Positions 25,328 to 34,456 of a DNA stretch of 64,000 bases are shown here, piece by piece; within the stretch, counting starts at the first letter, position 1; each line of letters begins with the position of its first letter. The position numbers were made by a program, and so were the translations under genes. Origin of the DNA: Streptomyces sp. GQFP (GTDB lineage Bacteria; Actinomycetota; Actinomycetes; Streptomycetales; Streptomycetaceae); assembly GCF_021545335.1 (NCBI RefSeq), contig NZ_CP089312.1, forward strand, positions 2,046,001-2,110,000. Direction: 5' to 3'. The notes beneath the pieces were generated by a model, which was not told the DNA's origin, did not search any database, and worked only from the letters and a program-made list of their open reading frames with translations.

Positions 25328-27253
25328 TCAGTCGCGCGCGGGCTCCACCGAGTCGACTTCCGACTGCTCGAACCGTCCGTCGATCTTCGAGACCAGCCCG
25401 GTGACCTGGCGGGCGATGTCCGGCGCGGTCAGACCGATCTCCGCCATGACCTCGGCCCGCGAGGCGTGGTCGAGGAAGCGCGGCGGGATACCGAAGTCAC
25501 GCAGCGGTACGTCGACCCCCGCGTCCCGCAGGGCCTGTGCGACGGCCGAACCGACGCCGCCCACACGGGAGTTGTCCTCGACGGTGACGACCACGCGGTG
25601 CCGCTCGGCGAGCGGGGCCATGGCCTCGTCGACGGGCTTGACCCAGCGCGGGTCGACGACGGTGGTGGAGATGCCCTGCTGCTCCAACAGCCCGGCGATC
25701 TCCAGGCACATGGGGGCCAGCGCGCCCACGGAGACGAGGAGCACGTCCGGCGTGTCCGTACCCGGCTCCCGCAGTACGTCCATGCCGCCGACGCGTCCCA
25801 CGGCGGGTACGGCGGGGCCGACGGCGCCCTTCGAGAAGCGGACGACGGTCGGCGCGTCGTCGACCTCGACTGCCTCGCGGAGCTGGGCGCGGACCTGGTC
25901 GGCGTCGCGCGGGGCGGCGAGCCGGAGGCCCGGTACGACCTGGAGGATCGACATGTCCCACATGCCGTTGTGGGAGGCGCCGTCGGTGCCGGTGACGCCG
26001 GCCCGGTCGAGCACGAACGTCACGCCGCACTTGTGCAGCGCCACGTCCATGAGGACCTGGTCGAAGGCCCGGTTCAGGAAGGTGGCGTACACCGCGAAGA
26101 CGGGGTGCACTCCCCCGGTGGCGAGGCCGGCCGCGGAGACGGCGCCGTGCTGCTCGGCGATGCCGACGTCGTAGATGCGGTCGGGGAAGGCGTCGGCGAA
26201 CTTCTTCAGGCCGACCGGCTGGAGCATCGCGGCCGTGATGGCGACGATGTCCTCGCGCTCCTGGCCCAGCTTGACCATCTCGTCGCCGAAGACGGAGGTC
26301 CAGTCGGCGCCGGATGCCTTGACCGGCAGGCCGGTGTCGGGGTGGATGGGGCCGATGCCGTGGAAGCGGTCGGCCTCGTCCTGGAGGGCGGGCTGATAGC
26401 CACGGCCCTTCTCGGTGAGGCAGTGCACGATGACGGGCCCGCCGAAGCGCTTCGCCCGCGCCAGCGCGGACTCCAGGGCCTCGATGTCGTGGCCGTCGAT
26501 GGGGCCGACGTACTTGAGTCCGAGGTCCTCGAACATGCCCTGCGGGGCGATGAAGTCCTTGAGGCCCTTCTTGGCGCCGTGCAGGGTCTCGTAGAGCGGC
26601 CTGCCGACGACTGGGGTCCGCTCCAGCAGGTCCTTGCCCTTGGCGAGGAACCGCTCGTAGCCGTCCGTCGTGCGCAGGGTGGCCAGGTGGTTGGCGAGGC
26701 CGCCGATGGTGGGCGCGTACGAGCGCTCGTTGTCGTTGACGACGATGACCAGCGGGCGGTCCTTGGCGTCGGCGATGTTGTTCAGCGCCTCCCAGGCCAT
26801 CCCGCCGGTGAGCGCGCCGTCACCGATGACGGCGACCACGTGGTGGTCGTCGCGTTTCTGGACCTGGTTGGCCTTCGCGAGGCCGTCGGCCCAGCCCAGG
26901 ACCGTCGAGGCGTGCGAGTTCTCGATGACGTCGTGCTCGGACTCGGCCTGCGAGGGGTAGCCGGAGAGGCCGCCCTTCATCTTCAGCTTGGAGAAGTCCT
27001 GGCGGCCGGTGAGCAGCTTGTGGACGTAGGACTGGTGGCCCGTGTCCCACAGCACCTTGTCCTTCGGCGAGTCGAAGACCCGGTGCAGCGCGATGGTCAG
27101 CTCGACGACACCGAGGTTGGGGCCGAGGTGGCCGCCGGTCTTGGAGACCGCGTCGACGAGGAAGGTCCGGATCTCCTCGGCCAGCTGGTCCAGCTGCTCC
27201 AGGCTGAGCCGGTCAAGATCACGCGGTCCCCTGATGCGGGTCAGCAGCGGCAC
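25328..27253 (-). CDS. dxs: 1-deoxy-D-xylulose-5-phosphate synthase
   Basis: A 641-residue thiamine-diphosphate enzyme that condenses pyruvate and glyceraldehyde 3-phosphate, the first step of the MEP isoprenoid pathway. The ThDP-binding motif runs from [15 protein letters not shown] to VNDNE. The transketolase-like central domain has [18 protein letters not shown] with its catalytic Glu, followed by the substrate-binding [17 protein letters not shown]-terminal transketolase domain completes the expected length. GTG 27253 follows AAGGAGG. A single-gene transcript is likely, given terminators on both sides. Confidence 0.96.
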   Translation of the reverse strand: MPLLTRIRGPRDLDRLSLEQLDQLAEEIRTFLVDAVSKTGGHLGPNLGVVELTIALHRVFDSPKDKVLWDTGHQSYVHKLLTGRQDFSKLKMKGGLSGYPSQAESEHDVIENSHASTVLGWADGLAKANQVQKRDDHHVVAVIGDGALTGGMAWEALNNIADAKDRPLVIVVNDNERSYAPTIGGLANHLATLRTTDGYERFLAKGKDLLERTPVVGRPLYETLHGAKKGLKDFIAPQGMFEDLGLKYVGPIDGHDIEALESALARAKRFGGPVIVHCLTEKGRGYQPALQDEADRFHGIGPIHPDTGLPVKASGADWTSVFGDEMVKLGQEREDIVAITAAMLQPVGLKKFADAFPDRIYDVGIAEQHGAVSAAGLATGGVHPVFAVYATFLNRAFDQVLMDVALHKCGVTFVLDRAGVTGTDGASHNGMWDMSILQVVPGLRLAAPRDADQVRAQLREAVEVDDAPTVVRFSKGAVGPAVPAVGRVGGMDVLREPGTDTPDVLLVSVGALAPMCLEIAGLLEQQGISTTVVDPRWVKPVDEAMAPLAERHRVVVTVEDNSRVGGVGSAVAQALRDAGVDVPLRDFGIPPRFLDHASRAEVMAEIGLTAPDIARQVTGLVSKIDGRFEQSEVDSVEPARD

Positions 27254-27397
27254 CCGTGCCTCCTTGCAGTAGAGCTGATCGAGCTTTCGCCGGGCGTGTC
27301 GAGTCTAGTGTTCCGCCTTCGCGAACAACGCCCGGCCTGTGCGTGATACGTCACGCGATCGGCCGTACCCAAGAAACGGGTTATCTATGACACACCT

Positions 27398-27428
27398 GTG
27401 CCCGGCACCAAGAAACGGTGCCGGGCAC
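27398..27428 (-). terminator. Terminator of the xyl operon
   Basis: Perfect 12-bp stem GTGCCCGGCACC / GGTGCCGGGCAC with loop AAGAAAC, downstream of xylH on the minus strand and upstream of dxs. Confidence 0.85.
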
Positions 27429-27436
27429 ATTTGTAT

Positions 27437-27500
27437 GAAAGTGCGCCGCAGGCGCAACTTTCAGGGGCGCGGGGAACTGCGCGACAAGCCACGCACGGGC
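27437..27500 (-). repeat. Dispersed Streptomyces intergenic element, copy 3 (reverse)
   Basis: On the minus strand this carries CGCGCAGTTCCCCGCGCCCC followed by a hairpin (plus strand GAAAGTGCGCC, GCA, GGCGCAACTTTC). It matches the core of copies 1 and 2 in opposite orientation and again lies directly after a coding region, here xylH. Confidence 0.78.
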
Positions 27501-27541
27501 CGCAGTCGGACAACCACCGCAACCCCCACAGCGCTCCCCCG

Positions 27542-28861
27542 CTAAGCCCGCCCCGCAGCCTTCTGGCTCTTGCGGGACACCGAGTCGATGACAACCGCAC
27601 CCAACAGCACCGCACCAGTGATCATGTACTGGATCGACGTGTTCATGTTCAGCAGATCCAGACCCGTCTGGATCGACTGGATCACCAACATACCCAGCAG
27701 CGCCGACCACACGGTCCCCCGCCCACCAAACAGGCTGGTGCCACCAATGACCGCCGCCGCGATCGCCAGCATCAGCGTGTTACCGCCACCCGACGTCAGC
27801 GAAGCACTCTGCGTCTGACCGGCGAAGAACATACCGCCGACCGCCGCGAACCCACCGGCGATCGCGAAGACCGCGATCCGGATCAGCGGAACGTTGATAC
27901 CCGCACGCCGAGCCGCCTCGATGCCACCGCCGACCGCGAAGACCTTGCGGCCGAACGTCGTACGCCGCAGCACGAAGTCCACGATCACCAGGCACGCGAG
28001 GAAGATCACCAGCGCGTTGGACACACCGGAGGCGGAGTTCAGCACGGCCGCCGCGACGAACGCGGCCACCGCGAGCGCACCGACGCGCAGCGCGATCTCG
28101 GCGTTGGTCCGGTAGGGCACTCCCGCGGCCTTGCGGCGGCGCTGCTCGATGATCGATCCGGCGAGCAGGGAGACGACTCCGAGGCCGGCCAGCAGGTAGG
28201 CGCCGATGATGGCCTGGTCCATGAAGAAGGACCGCTGCCCGAGGAGGTGCACCGGGCCCTCGTCGGGGATGTTGATGGTGCCGGTCGAGCCGAGCAGCCA
28301 CAGCATGAGGCCGTTCCAGCCGAGGAAGCCGGCCAGGGTGACCACGAAGGCGGGTACGCCGAGTTTGGCGAAGAACCAGCCGTGCAGGCTTCCGATACCG
28401 ATGCCGACCACGATGGTCAGCAGCAGGGCGAGCCAGGCGTTCACCCCGTGGTTGACCACGAACACGGCGAACAGTGTGGACGCCAGGCCGCTGACGGAGG
28501 CGACGGACAGGTCGATCTCGCCGAGCAGCAGCACGAACACCAGGCCGATGGCGATCATGCCGGTGGCCGACAGGTAGAAGCTGATGTTGGACAGGTTCTC
28601 GGCGCTGAGGAACCGGTCGTTCTTCAGCTGGAAGATGGTCCAGATGACGATCAGGCCGATGACGACCGGCAGGGAGCCGATCTCGCCGCCCTTCACCTTG
28701 CGCTTGAACTCGGTCCAGTAGCCCTTCAGGCCCTCTTCGCGGACCAGCAGCCGCGGGTCGACGACCTGTACGGCCGCGGCCGTGGGGTCGTCGGCGGGGG
28801 CCACGGTGGCCTGAGTCTCGACCACGCCGTCCTTCTTCGCTGTCTTCGACGTGTCGCTCAC
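27542..28861 (-). CDS. xylH: Xylose-type ABC transporter permease
   Basis: A 439-residue permease of the ribose/xylose (CUT2) class. A charged N-terminal tail of about 60 residues precedes 10 or so helices. Family segments include LLGEIDLSVASVSGLAS and AAVIGGTSLFGGRGTVWSALLG, the latter being the conserved cytoplasmic loop of RbsC/XylH proteins. GTG 28861 overlaps the xylG stop by 4 bases. It is the last gene of xylF-xylG-xylH, lying beside rok7B7 exactly as in S. coelicolor (from memory), which supports D-xylose as substrate. Confidence 0.9.
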   Translation of the reverse strand: MSDTSKTAKKDGVVETQATVAPADDPTAAAVQVVDPRLLVREEGLKGYWTEFKRKVKGGEIGSLPVVIGLIVIWTIFQLKNDRFLSAENLSNISFYLSATGMIAIGLVFVLLLGEIDLSVASVSGLASTLFAVFVVNHGVNAWLALLLTIVVGIGIGSLHGWFFAKLGVPAFVVTLAGFLGWNGLMLWLLGSTGTINIPDEGPVHLLGQRSFFMDQAIIGAYLLAGLGVVSLLAGSIIEQRRRKAAGVPYRTNAEIALRVGALAVAAFVAAAVLNSASGVSNALVIFLACLVIVDFVLRRTTFGRKVFAVGGGIEAARRAGINVPLIRIAVFAIAGGFAAVGGMFFAGQTQSASLTSGGGNTLMLAIAAAVIGGTSLFGGRGTVWSALLGMLVIQSIQTGLDLLNMNTSIQYMITGAVLLGAVVIDSVSRKSQKAAGRA

Positions 28862-29640
28862 TTCGCGGCCTCCGTGCTGCGACGCCCCGCACGACGGGTC
28901 ACGGCGTTTTCCGTGGCCCCGGTGATGGCGGAGATGATCTCTTCCTGACTGGTGTCCTTCACGGAGAAGGAACCGTTGTTCTTGCCCAGGCGCAGCACGG
29001 CGACGGTGTCGGCGACCGCCTTCACATCGGCCATGTTGTGGCTGATGAGGATGACGCCGAGGTTGCGCTCACGCAGCCGCTCGACGAGGTCGAGGACCTG
29101 TGCGGTCTGCTCGACACCGAGGGCGGCGGTGGGCTCGTCGAGGATGACGACCTTGGGGTCGCCGATCAGCGCGCGGGCGATGGCGACGACCTGGCGCTGG
29201 CCGCCGGAGAGGCTCGCGATCGGGATGCGCACGCTGGGGATGCGGATGGAGAGCGTGCTCAGCAGTTCACGCGAGTTCTTCTCCATCGTGACCTCGTCGA
29301 TGACGCCGCGGCGCAGCAGCTCGCGTCCGAGGTAGAGGTTGCCGACCACATCGAGGTTGTCGCACAGCGCGAGGTCCTGGTAGACCGTCGCGACGCCGAG
29401 TCCCTGGGCGTCGTGCGGCCTGTTGATGCTGACCGGCTTGCCCTCCCACTCGATGACGCCGTCATCGATGGGATGCACACCCGCGATCGTCTTGACCAGG
29501 GTGGACTTTCCTGCGCCGTTGTCGCCGACGAGCGCGACCACTTCTCCGGCGTGGACCTCCAGTTCGACATCGGTGAGGGCCTGCACCGCACCGAATCGCT
29601 TGGAGACTCCGCGCAACGCCAACACGGGCGTAGCGGACAC
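28858..29640 (-). CDS. xylG: Xylose-type ABC transporter ATPase
   Basis: A 260-residue ATP-binding subunit. Walker A GDNGAGKST, signature LSGGQRQ, Walker B VVILDEPTAAL and the H-loop LISHNM are all intact. It has one ABC cassette, about half the length of the duplicated E. coli XylG. The start is GTG 29640: AAGGAG (29650-29655 on the minus strand) lies 9 bases before it but directly abuts the ATG at 29649, which is too close. Powers uptake through XylH of sugar delivered by XylF. Confidence 0.9.
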   Translation of the reverse strand: MSATPVLALRGVSKRFGAVQALTDVELEVHAGEVVALVGDNGAGKSTLVKTIAGVHPIDDGVIEWEGKPVSINRPHDAQGLGVATVYQDLALCDNLDVVGNLYLGRELLRRGVIDEVTMEKNSRELLSTLSIRIPSVRIPIASLSGGQRQVVAIARALIGDPKVVILDEPTAALGVEQTAQVLDLVERLRERNLGVILISHNMADVKAVADTVAVLRLGKNNGSFSVKDTSQEEIISAITGATENAVTRRAGRRSTEAAK

Positions 29641-29768
29641 GTGAACCATCTCCTTCGCCGCCTGACCGGCGGGGATGCCGCGCTGTCAAAAGGCGCGGAG
29701 GGTTGTGCGCGAGGCACTGGTTTACAAGGTGAACATGCGCGATTCCGCTGCCGAAGGCAACGGGTTCC

Positions 29769-29882
29769 GTCCGACGCCCGTCCCGGCAGCGGGGTCTGAA
29801 GGCCGGGGCGGGCGTCGGACAGGTCTCGCGGGACCGCCGGGCGGTCATGTCCGGGTGGACGCCCGTGAGAGCGCCCACCCGG
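29769..29882 (-). promoter_or_regulatory. Stem-loops between xylF and xylG
   Basis: Three inverted repeats in the 274-base xylF-xylG gap: an 18-bp stem (29769-29786 with 29803-29820, one mismatch), GACCGCC/GGCGGTC (29832-29846) and CCGGGTGG/CCACCCGG (29851-29882). Such structures after a binding-protein gene usually stabilise its mRNA and lower expression of the downstream transporter genes. Confidence 0.6.
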
Positions 29883-29914
29883 TGCCGGCGGACTCCTTTG
29901 TGCGCCGGTGGCGC

Positions 29915-31015
29915 TTACTGCAGACCGGCGGTCTTGCAGGCGGCGGCGAACTCGCCGGTGCAGATCTCGGCGACCGTGTACAGCTTGTCCTTGATCACGG
30001 TGTCCTCGATGTTGTCCTTCGTCAGCGTGACCGGGGTCAGCAGGTTCGAAGGCACCTTGTCACCGGAACCGCTGGTCTGCGTCGTGCTGGCGAGCGAGTC
30101 GATGCTCTTGCCCTCCAGCAGGGCGACGGCCAGTTCGGCGGCGCCGTCGGCCTCCGGCTTGTACGCCTTGTAGATCGTGCTGGCCTGCGTGCCGGCGAGG
30201 ATCCGCTGGATGCTGCTCAGCTCGGCGTCCTGACCGGTCAGCGGGACGGTGCTGATGCCCGCGCCCTTGAGGACGGTGGCGATACCACCGGCCATGCCGT
30301 CGTTGGCCGAGTAGACGCCCGCGATGTTCTTGGCGCCCAGCTGGGTGATGGCGGCGGACATCTTCTGGGCGGCGACCTTGTCGTCCCAGTCGCCGGCCTG
30401 CTCGTAGGCGATGTCGACCTTGCCGTCGAGGACGCTGTGGGCGCCCTTCTTGAACAGCCCGGCGTTCGGGTCCGAGGCCAGGCCGTTGATCATGACGACC
30501 TTGGCCTTCGGGGTGGCCTTGGCGCCCAGCGCGTCGAGCAGGGACTGGCCCTGGAGCTCGCCGACCTTCTCGTTGTCGAAGGAGATGTACGCGGAGACCG
30601 GGCCCTGGGCCAGACGGTCGTACGCGACGACCTTGATGCCCTTGTCGACGGCGGCCTGGATCGAGGACTTGATCGCGGCGGAGTCGACGGCGCTGATCGC
30701 GATGACCTTGACGCCCTTGGTGATCATGCTGCTGACCTGCTGGGCCTGGGTCGCGGCGCTGCCGGCCGCGTTGGCGTACTCCAGCGTGCAGTCGGAGCAC
30801 AGCTCCTTGACCTTGGCGTCGAAGTACGGCTTGTCGAACTTGGCGTAACGGGTGGTGACGCTGTCGGGCAGAAGCAGGCCGATCGACTTGTCGCCGCCGG
30901 AGCCGGTGCTGCCGCTGTCCGAGTCGTCGTCTCCGGCCTTGCCACAGGCGGCCACAGCGAGAGCCATGGAGATTGCTGTGGTGCCGATCACGACTCTACG
31001 CATCAACGCGTTCAT
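29915..31015 (-). CDS. xylF: Xylose-binding lipoprotein
   Basis: A 366-residue sugar-binding protein of the pentose (peripla_BP_4, XylF/RbsB) type. The signal MNALMRRVVIGTTAISMALA ends in the lipobox VAAC with Cys24, followed by an acidic Ser/Gly linker. Mature segments SIGLLLPDSVTTRYAKFDKP and YSANDGMAGGIATVLKG are typical of XylF. ATG 31015 has GGGAGG about 8 bases upstream; the frame extends further but reads through the leader. It is preceded by a TTTACTTCTTGAC motif and divides rok7B7 from xylG. Confidence 0.92.
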   Translation of the reverse strand: MNALMRRVVIGTTAISMALAVAACGKAGDDDSDSGSTGSGGDKSIGLLLPDSVTTRYAKFDKPYFDAKVKELCSDCTLEYANAAGSAATQAQQVSSMITKGVKVIAISAVDSAAIKSSIQAAVDKGIKVVAYDRLAQGPVSAYISFDNEKVGELQGQSLLDALGAKATPKAKVVMINGLASDPNAGLFKKGAHSVLDGKVDIAYEQAGDWDDKVAAQKMSAAITQLGAKNIAGVYSANDGMAGGIATVLKGAGISTVPLTGQDAELSSIQRILAGTQASTIYKAYKPEADGAAELAVALLEGKSIDSLASTTQTSGSGDKVPSNLLTPVTLTKDNIEDTVIKDKLYTVAEICTGEFAAACKTAGLQ

Positions 31016-31090
31016 TTGGGGGTGCCTCCCTGACAGGGCCGCAACACTGCGACCGAGGTGGCTGGAAGTCAACTCGGCCACACGTGCGAC

Positions 31091-31103
31091 GTCAAGAAGT
31101 AAA
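31091..31103 (-). promoter_or_regulatory. Candidate Rok7B7 site before xylF
   Basis: The minus strand reads TTTACTTCTTGAC, which fits every position of TTKAMKHSTTSAV, the Rok7B7 motif as I recall it from the S. coelicolor literature. It lies about 75 bases upstream of the xylF start. Related sequences precede rok7B7 and ngcE. Confidence 0.6.
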
Positions 31104-31137
31104 TCCTTAACGGGTTGGCAACGGCTTTGTTCGTTCT

Positions 31138-32337
31138 CTAGGTGAAGACAGGAGTGGCTGTGGTCAGCGTGCCGTCCAAAAGGGTCGAATCACCCATCTC
31201 GCTCAGCGCGAGAGCGAGTGCTCCGAGCACCTCCGCACGACCTCCAAGTGCCCCCGGAAGAACGGACAGTTGACGTGCCGCACTGGGGATCGCGTAGCGG
31301 CCTACGGACTCTCTGATGGGACCGAGCACCAGCTCACCGGCCTCGGCGAGATCACCACCGAGGACCACCCGGCTCGGGTTCAACAGGTTGCAGAGATTGG
31401 CGACTCCACTGCCGATGTGTCGGCCGACGTCGGCGATCACGCGACGGCAGCCCGGGTCACCGTCCCGCGCCAGCCGCACGACACCTTCCATGGTCAGGTC
31501 GGTTCCGTGGCTGGACTGGAGGAGCGGAAGCACGTAGCGCGCCGCCGTGAAGGTCTCCAGGCAGCCCCGGTTTCCGCAACGGCAGACAGGGCCGGATTCA
31601 TCAAGAGTAATATGCCCGATTTCTCCCGCTGTGCCACCCGGGCCCCGGTAGATCTTGCCACTGATCACCAGCCCGGCGCCAACGCCGCTCGCGACCTTGA
31701 TGTACGCCAGGTCGCGCACCCCCCGGCCGCTGCCCCAGACCAGCTCGCCGAGGGCCCCGAGATTGGCGTCGTTGTCCACGTGCACCGGCACGCCGAGGCG
31801 GCCCCGCATCTCCTCGCCGGGTCTGGTGCCGATCCACCCGGGCAGGATCGCGCTGGAGCCCAGCGTGCCCGACTCGACGTCGATCGGACCCGGTACGCCC
31901 AGGCCCACGCCGGCGATCTTGGAACGGTCGACGCCCGTTGCTGCGATCAGGCGACTGACCAGCTCTTCCGCCCGGTCGAAGCCCTGCGCGGCGGAGGCGT
32001 CCACGTCCAGCGGCTCGGACTCCTCGGCCAGCACCTGGTGGGCGAGGTTGCCGATCGCGACGCGCAGGTGGGTGTGCCCGAAGTCGATGCCGATCACGAT
32101 GCCGGCGTCGCCGCTCAGCGAGACGGCCCGGGCCCGGCGGCCACCCGCCGAGGTGGGCGTGACCTCGACCGTTCCGCCGTCCTTCAGCTCGCGCACGATG
32201 TTGGACACCGTGGCCGCGGACAGGCCGGTGGTCCTGGCGATCTCGGCCTGCGTGAGCGACCCGGCGAGGCGTACGGCCCGTACGACCCGTTCCAGGTTGG
32301 CTCGGTGCAGTGACGACTGCGACCCCGGAGTCTCCAC
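31138..32337 (-). CDS. rok7B7: ROK-family transcriptional regulator Rok7B7
   Basis: A 399-residue regulator. The N-terminal winged helix spans about 15-75 (SLTQAEIARTTGLSAATVSN). The ROK domain has GIDFGHTHLRVAIGN (phosphate-binding), DNDANLGALGE, GGTAGEIGH and the zinc motif CRCGNRGCLE. As a non-kinase ROK it probably senses a sugar or sugar phosphate. In S. coelicolor the homologue controls xylFGH and affects carbon control and antibiotic production. GTG 32337 follows AGGAGG. It sits between ngcEFG and xylFGH, both on the same strand. Confidence 0.93.
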   Translation of the reverse strand: METPGSQSSLHRANLERVVRAVRLAGSLTQAEIARTTGLSAATVSNIVRELKDGGTVEVTPTSAGGRRARAVSLSGDAGIVIGIDFGHTHLRVAIGNLAHQVLAEESEPLDVDASAAQGFDRAEELVSRLIAATGVDRSKIAGVGLGVPGPIDVESGTLGSSAILPGWIGTRPGEEMRGRLGVPVHVDNDANLGALGELVWGSGRGVRDLAYIKVASGVGAGLVISGKIYRGPGGTAGEIGHITLDESGPVCRCGNRGCLETFTAARYVLPLLQSSHGTDLTMEGVVRLARDGDPGCRRVIADVGRHIGSGVANLCNLLNPSRVVLGGDLAEAGELVLGPIRESVGRYAIPSAARQLSVLPGALGGRAEVLGALALALSEMGDSTLLDGTLTTATPVFT

Positions 32338-32425
32338 GACGACCTCCTGCGCACGGGACCGCTTCGATGAGGCCCGTCTATGTCCAACTAGTGAACTCTA
32401 AGCTGAGCCGTTAGGGTCGCCTCCC

Positions 32426-32438
32426 GTCAAGAGGTTGA
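32426..32438 (-). promoter_or_regulatory. Rok7B7-like motif before rok7B7
   Basis: The minus strand reads TCAACCTCTTGAC, 10 of 13 positions of the xylF-type motif and continuing into TTGACGGGA. It lies about 90 bases before the GTG, consistent with autoregulation. Confidence 0.45.
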
Positions 32439-32467
32439 ACTGCATCCGGGGTCTTGTACTCAAAGCA

Positions 32468-32501
32468 GCGCGCGTGCACCGTTTGCGGTATGCACGCGCG
32501 C
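32468..32501 (-). terminator. Terminator of the ngc operon
   Basis: Perfect 11-bp stem GCGCGCGTGCA / TGCACGCGCGC with a 12-base loop, 28 bases after the ngcG stop on the minus strand. Confidence 0.82.
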
Positions 32502-32528
32502 GTACGGCGGCCGAACGAAAGGTTCCGG

Positions 32529-33455
32529 TTATTTCAGCGCGCCGGCGGTCAGACCCGTCACCACCTGTCGCTGGAAGATGATGTACGCGGCCAGCACCGG
32601 CAGCATCGCCATCACCAGGCCGGCGAAGAGACCCGACCAGTCGCCCTTGTAGCCCTGGCTGGCGGCCAGTTGCACCAGGCCCTGGGTGAGGACCCGCTTG
32701 TCGGGGTCGGTGTTGAGCACTGTCGGCAGCATGTACTGGTTCCACTGGCCAAGGAAGTTGAAGATCCCCACGCTGATCAGCCCGGGCTTGGCCATCGGCA
32801 GCATGATCTGGAAGAAGGTCCGGGAGTGCGAGGCGCCGTCGACGAAGGCCGCCTCCGCCACCGAGGACGGCAGGGTCCGGAAGAACGCGGTCAGGAAGAA
32901 GACCGTGAACGGCAGCGAATAGGCGATGTAGACCAGGATCAGCCCGTGGAGCGTGTTCAGCAGGCCCATGTTGTCCACGACGTAGAACAGCGGGACCAGG
33001 GCCAGCATGATCGGGAAGCTCATGCCGCCGATGAACAGGTAGTAGATGAACCGGTTGCCCGGGAACTCGAAACGGGCCAGGACGTACGCCGCCATCGAGC
33101 CCAGCACCAGGGTGCCGATGAGCGAACCTGCCACCACCAGGATGGTGTTGAGAAAGTAGTCGCTCATGTTGGCGTCGGTCCAGGCCCGCGCCCAGTTGTC
33201 GAAGTGCAGCTCGTCCGGCAGGGACCAGGGTGAGCTGAAGATGGCGTTGTCGTCCTTGAAGGACGTCATCACCGCCCACAGGAGCGGCATCACGACCATG
33301 AACGCCCACAGGATGAGCATGCCGTGCGAGAACACGTTGAGGACCCTGCCCTCACGCTTCCCCCGGTCGCCCTTCGCGGGCGCGTCCGCCTTCCGCACGG
33401 GCCCTCCGGCCTGCTGGGGGACCGTGTCCGACGGTGTGCTGTCGGTCGTCTTCAT
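32529..33455 (-). CDS. ngcG: GlcNAc/chitobiose ABC transporter permease
   Basis: A 308-residue CUT1 permease (MalG type). A charged 40-residue N-terminal tail precedes six helices starting ILWAFMVVMPLLWAVMTSFK. The EAA loop is AEAAFVDGASHSRTFFQIML. It follows ngcF by 5 bases and ends the ngcEFG operon. In S. coelicolor, NgcEFG takes up N-acetylglucosamine and chitooligosaccharides; the assignment rests on order and position beside rok7B7. No ATPase gene is present, so a shared MsiK-type ATPase is expected. Confidence 0.85.
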   Translation of the reverse strand: MKTTDSTPSDTVPQQAGGPVRKADAPAKGDRGKREGRVLNVFSHGMLILWAFMVVMPLLWAVMTSFKDDNAIFSSPWSLPDELHFDNWARAWTDANMSDYFLNTILVVAGSLIGTLVLGSMAAYVLARFEFPGNRFIYYLFIGGMSFPIMLALVPLFYVVDNMGLLNTLHGLILVYIAYSLPFTVFFLTAFFRTLPSSVAEAAFVDGASHSRTFFQIMLPMAKPGLISVGIFNFLGQWNQYMLPTVLNTDPDKRVLTQGLVQLAASQGYKGDWSGLFAGLVMAMLPVLAAYIIFQRQVVTGLTAGALK

Positions 33456-33460
33456 AGGTG

Positions 33461-34387
33461 TCAGTACTCCAGCCGCTCGCGTCGGCCCAGCCGCATCACG
33501 AGGGCCGCGAAGGCCAGCGTGACGACGAGCAGGGCGACCCCGATGGTGGTTGCGTAGGCGGCCTGACCGTCGCGGAAGGCCTTCTGGTAGACGTACAGGA
33601 CCATGACGGTCGTCGAGTAGTCCGGACCGCCGGGCCCGGTCGTCATGATCTGTACGACCGCGAACGACTCGGCGCCCAGCGCGAGGATGCCCATGTAGAC
33701 CCAGCCGGACTGCACGGTGTCCCACAGCAGCGGCAGGGTGATCCGGAAGAACGTGGTGACCCGGTTCGCGCCGTCGAGCAGCGCGGCCTCGTACAGGTCG
33801 GCCGGGATTGAGGCCATGCCCGCGGAGAACAGCACCACGAAGAAGCCGACCGTCGACCAGACCAGCACCGCCATCACACACCACAGGGCGAGGTCCGGGT
33901 CGCCCAGCCAGAGCGGCTGGATGCTGCCGAGCCCGATTCCGCGCAGCAGCGAATTGATCGCACCGCTCTCCGGGTTGTACGCGAACGCGAACAGCAGCGC
34001 GACGATCGCGATCGACAGGACCTGCGGAAAGAAGTAGACGATTTTGTAGAACGAGGAGCCGCGGACCCCGGAAATCACCGGTCCGCCGCGGCGCCGCTTC
34101 CCGCCCACATTGATCATGAAGGCGAAGAACAGCGCCAGACCGATCGTCACCAGCGGCAGCAGCAACGCGAACAGGAGGCTGTGCTGCAACGACTTCCAGA
34201 AGATCTCGTCGTCGAACATCCTCTTGTAGTTGTCGAAGCCGACCATCTTGAATTCCGGGCTCAGTCCGGTCCAGTCCGTGAACGAGTAATAGATGGACTG
34301 GATGAACGGCCAGACGACGAATAGTGCGTACAGCCCCAGAGGGACCGCCAGGAATCCCACGATGAAGCGGTACTTGCCGTGCTGCAT
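33461..34387 (-). CDS. ngcF: GlcNAc/chitobiose ABC transporter permease
   Basis: A 308-residue MalF-type permease that pairs with NgcG. The first helix is FIVGFLAVPLGLYALFVVWP, a long cytoplasmic segment rich in Lys/Arg (GGKRRRGG) follows, and the EAA loop is YEAALLDGANRVTTFFRITL. I prefer ATG 34387 over GTG 34393, because the only purine-rich stretch (GGGG) is about 10 bases before the ATG but almost touches the GTG. It follows ngcE by 69 bases. Confidence 0.86.
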   Translation of the reverse strand: MQHGKYRFIVGFLAVPLGLYALFVVWPFIQSIYYSFTDWTGLSPEFKMVGFDNYKRMFDDEIFWKSLQHSLLFALLLPLVTIGLALFFAFMINVGGKRRRGGPVISGVRGSSFYKIVYFFPQVLSIAIVALLFAFAYNPESGAINSLLRGIGLGSIQPLWLGDPDLALWCVMAVLVWSTVGFFVVLFSAGMASIPADLYEAALLDGANRVTTFFRITLPLLWDTVQSGWVYMGILALGAESFAVVQIMTTGPGGPDYSTTVMVLYVYQKAFRDGQAAYATTIGVALLVVTLAFAALVMRLGRRERLEY

Positions 34388-34456
34388 TACCACAGACCCC
34401 GTTCCGTACGCGGGTGCCGCCGCCGGTGACTCATCATCAGTTCTCGACCGCTTCGA

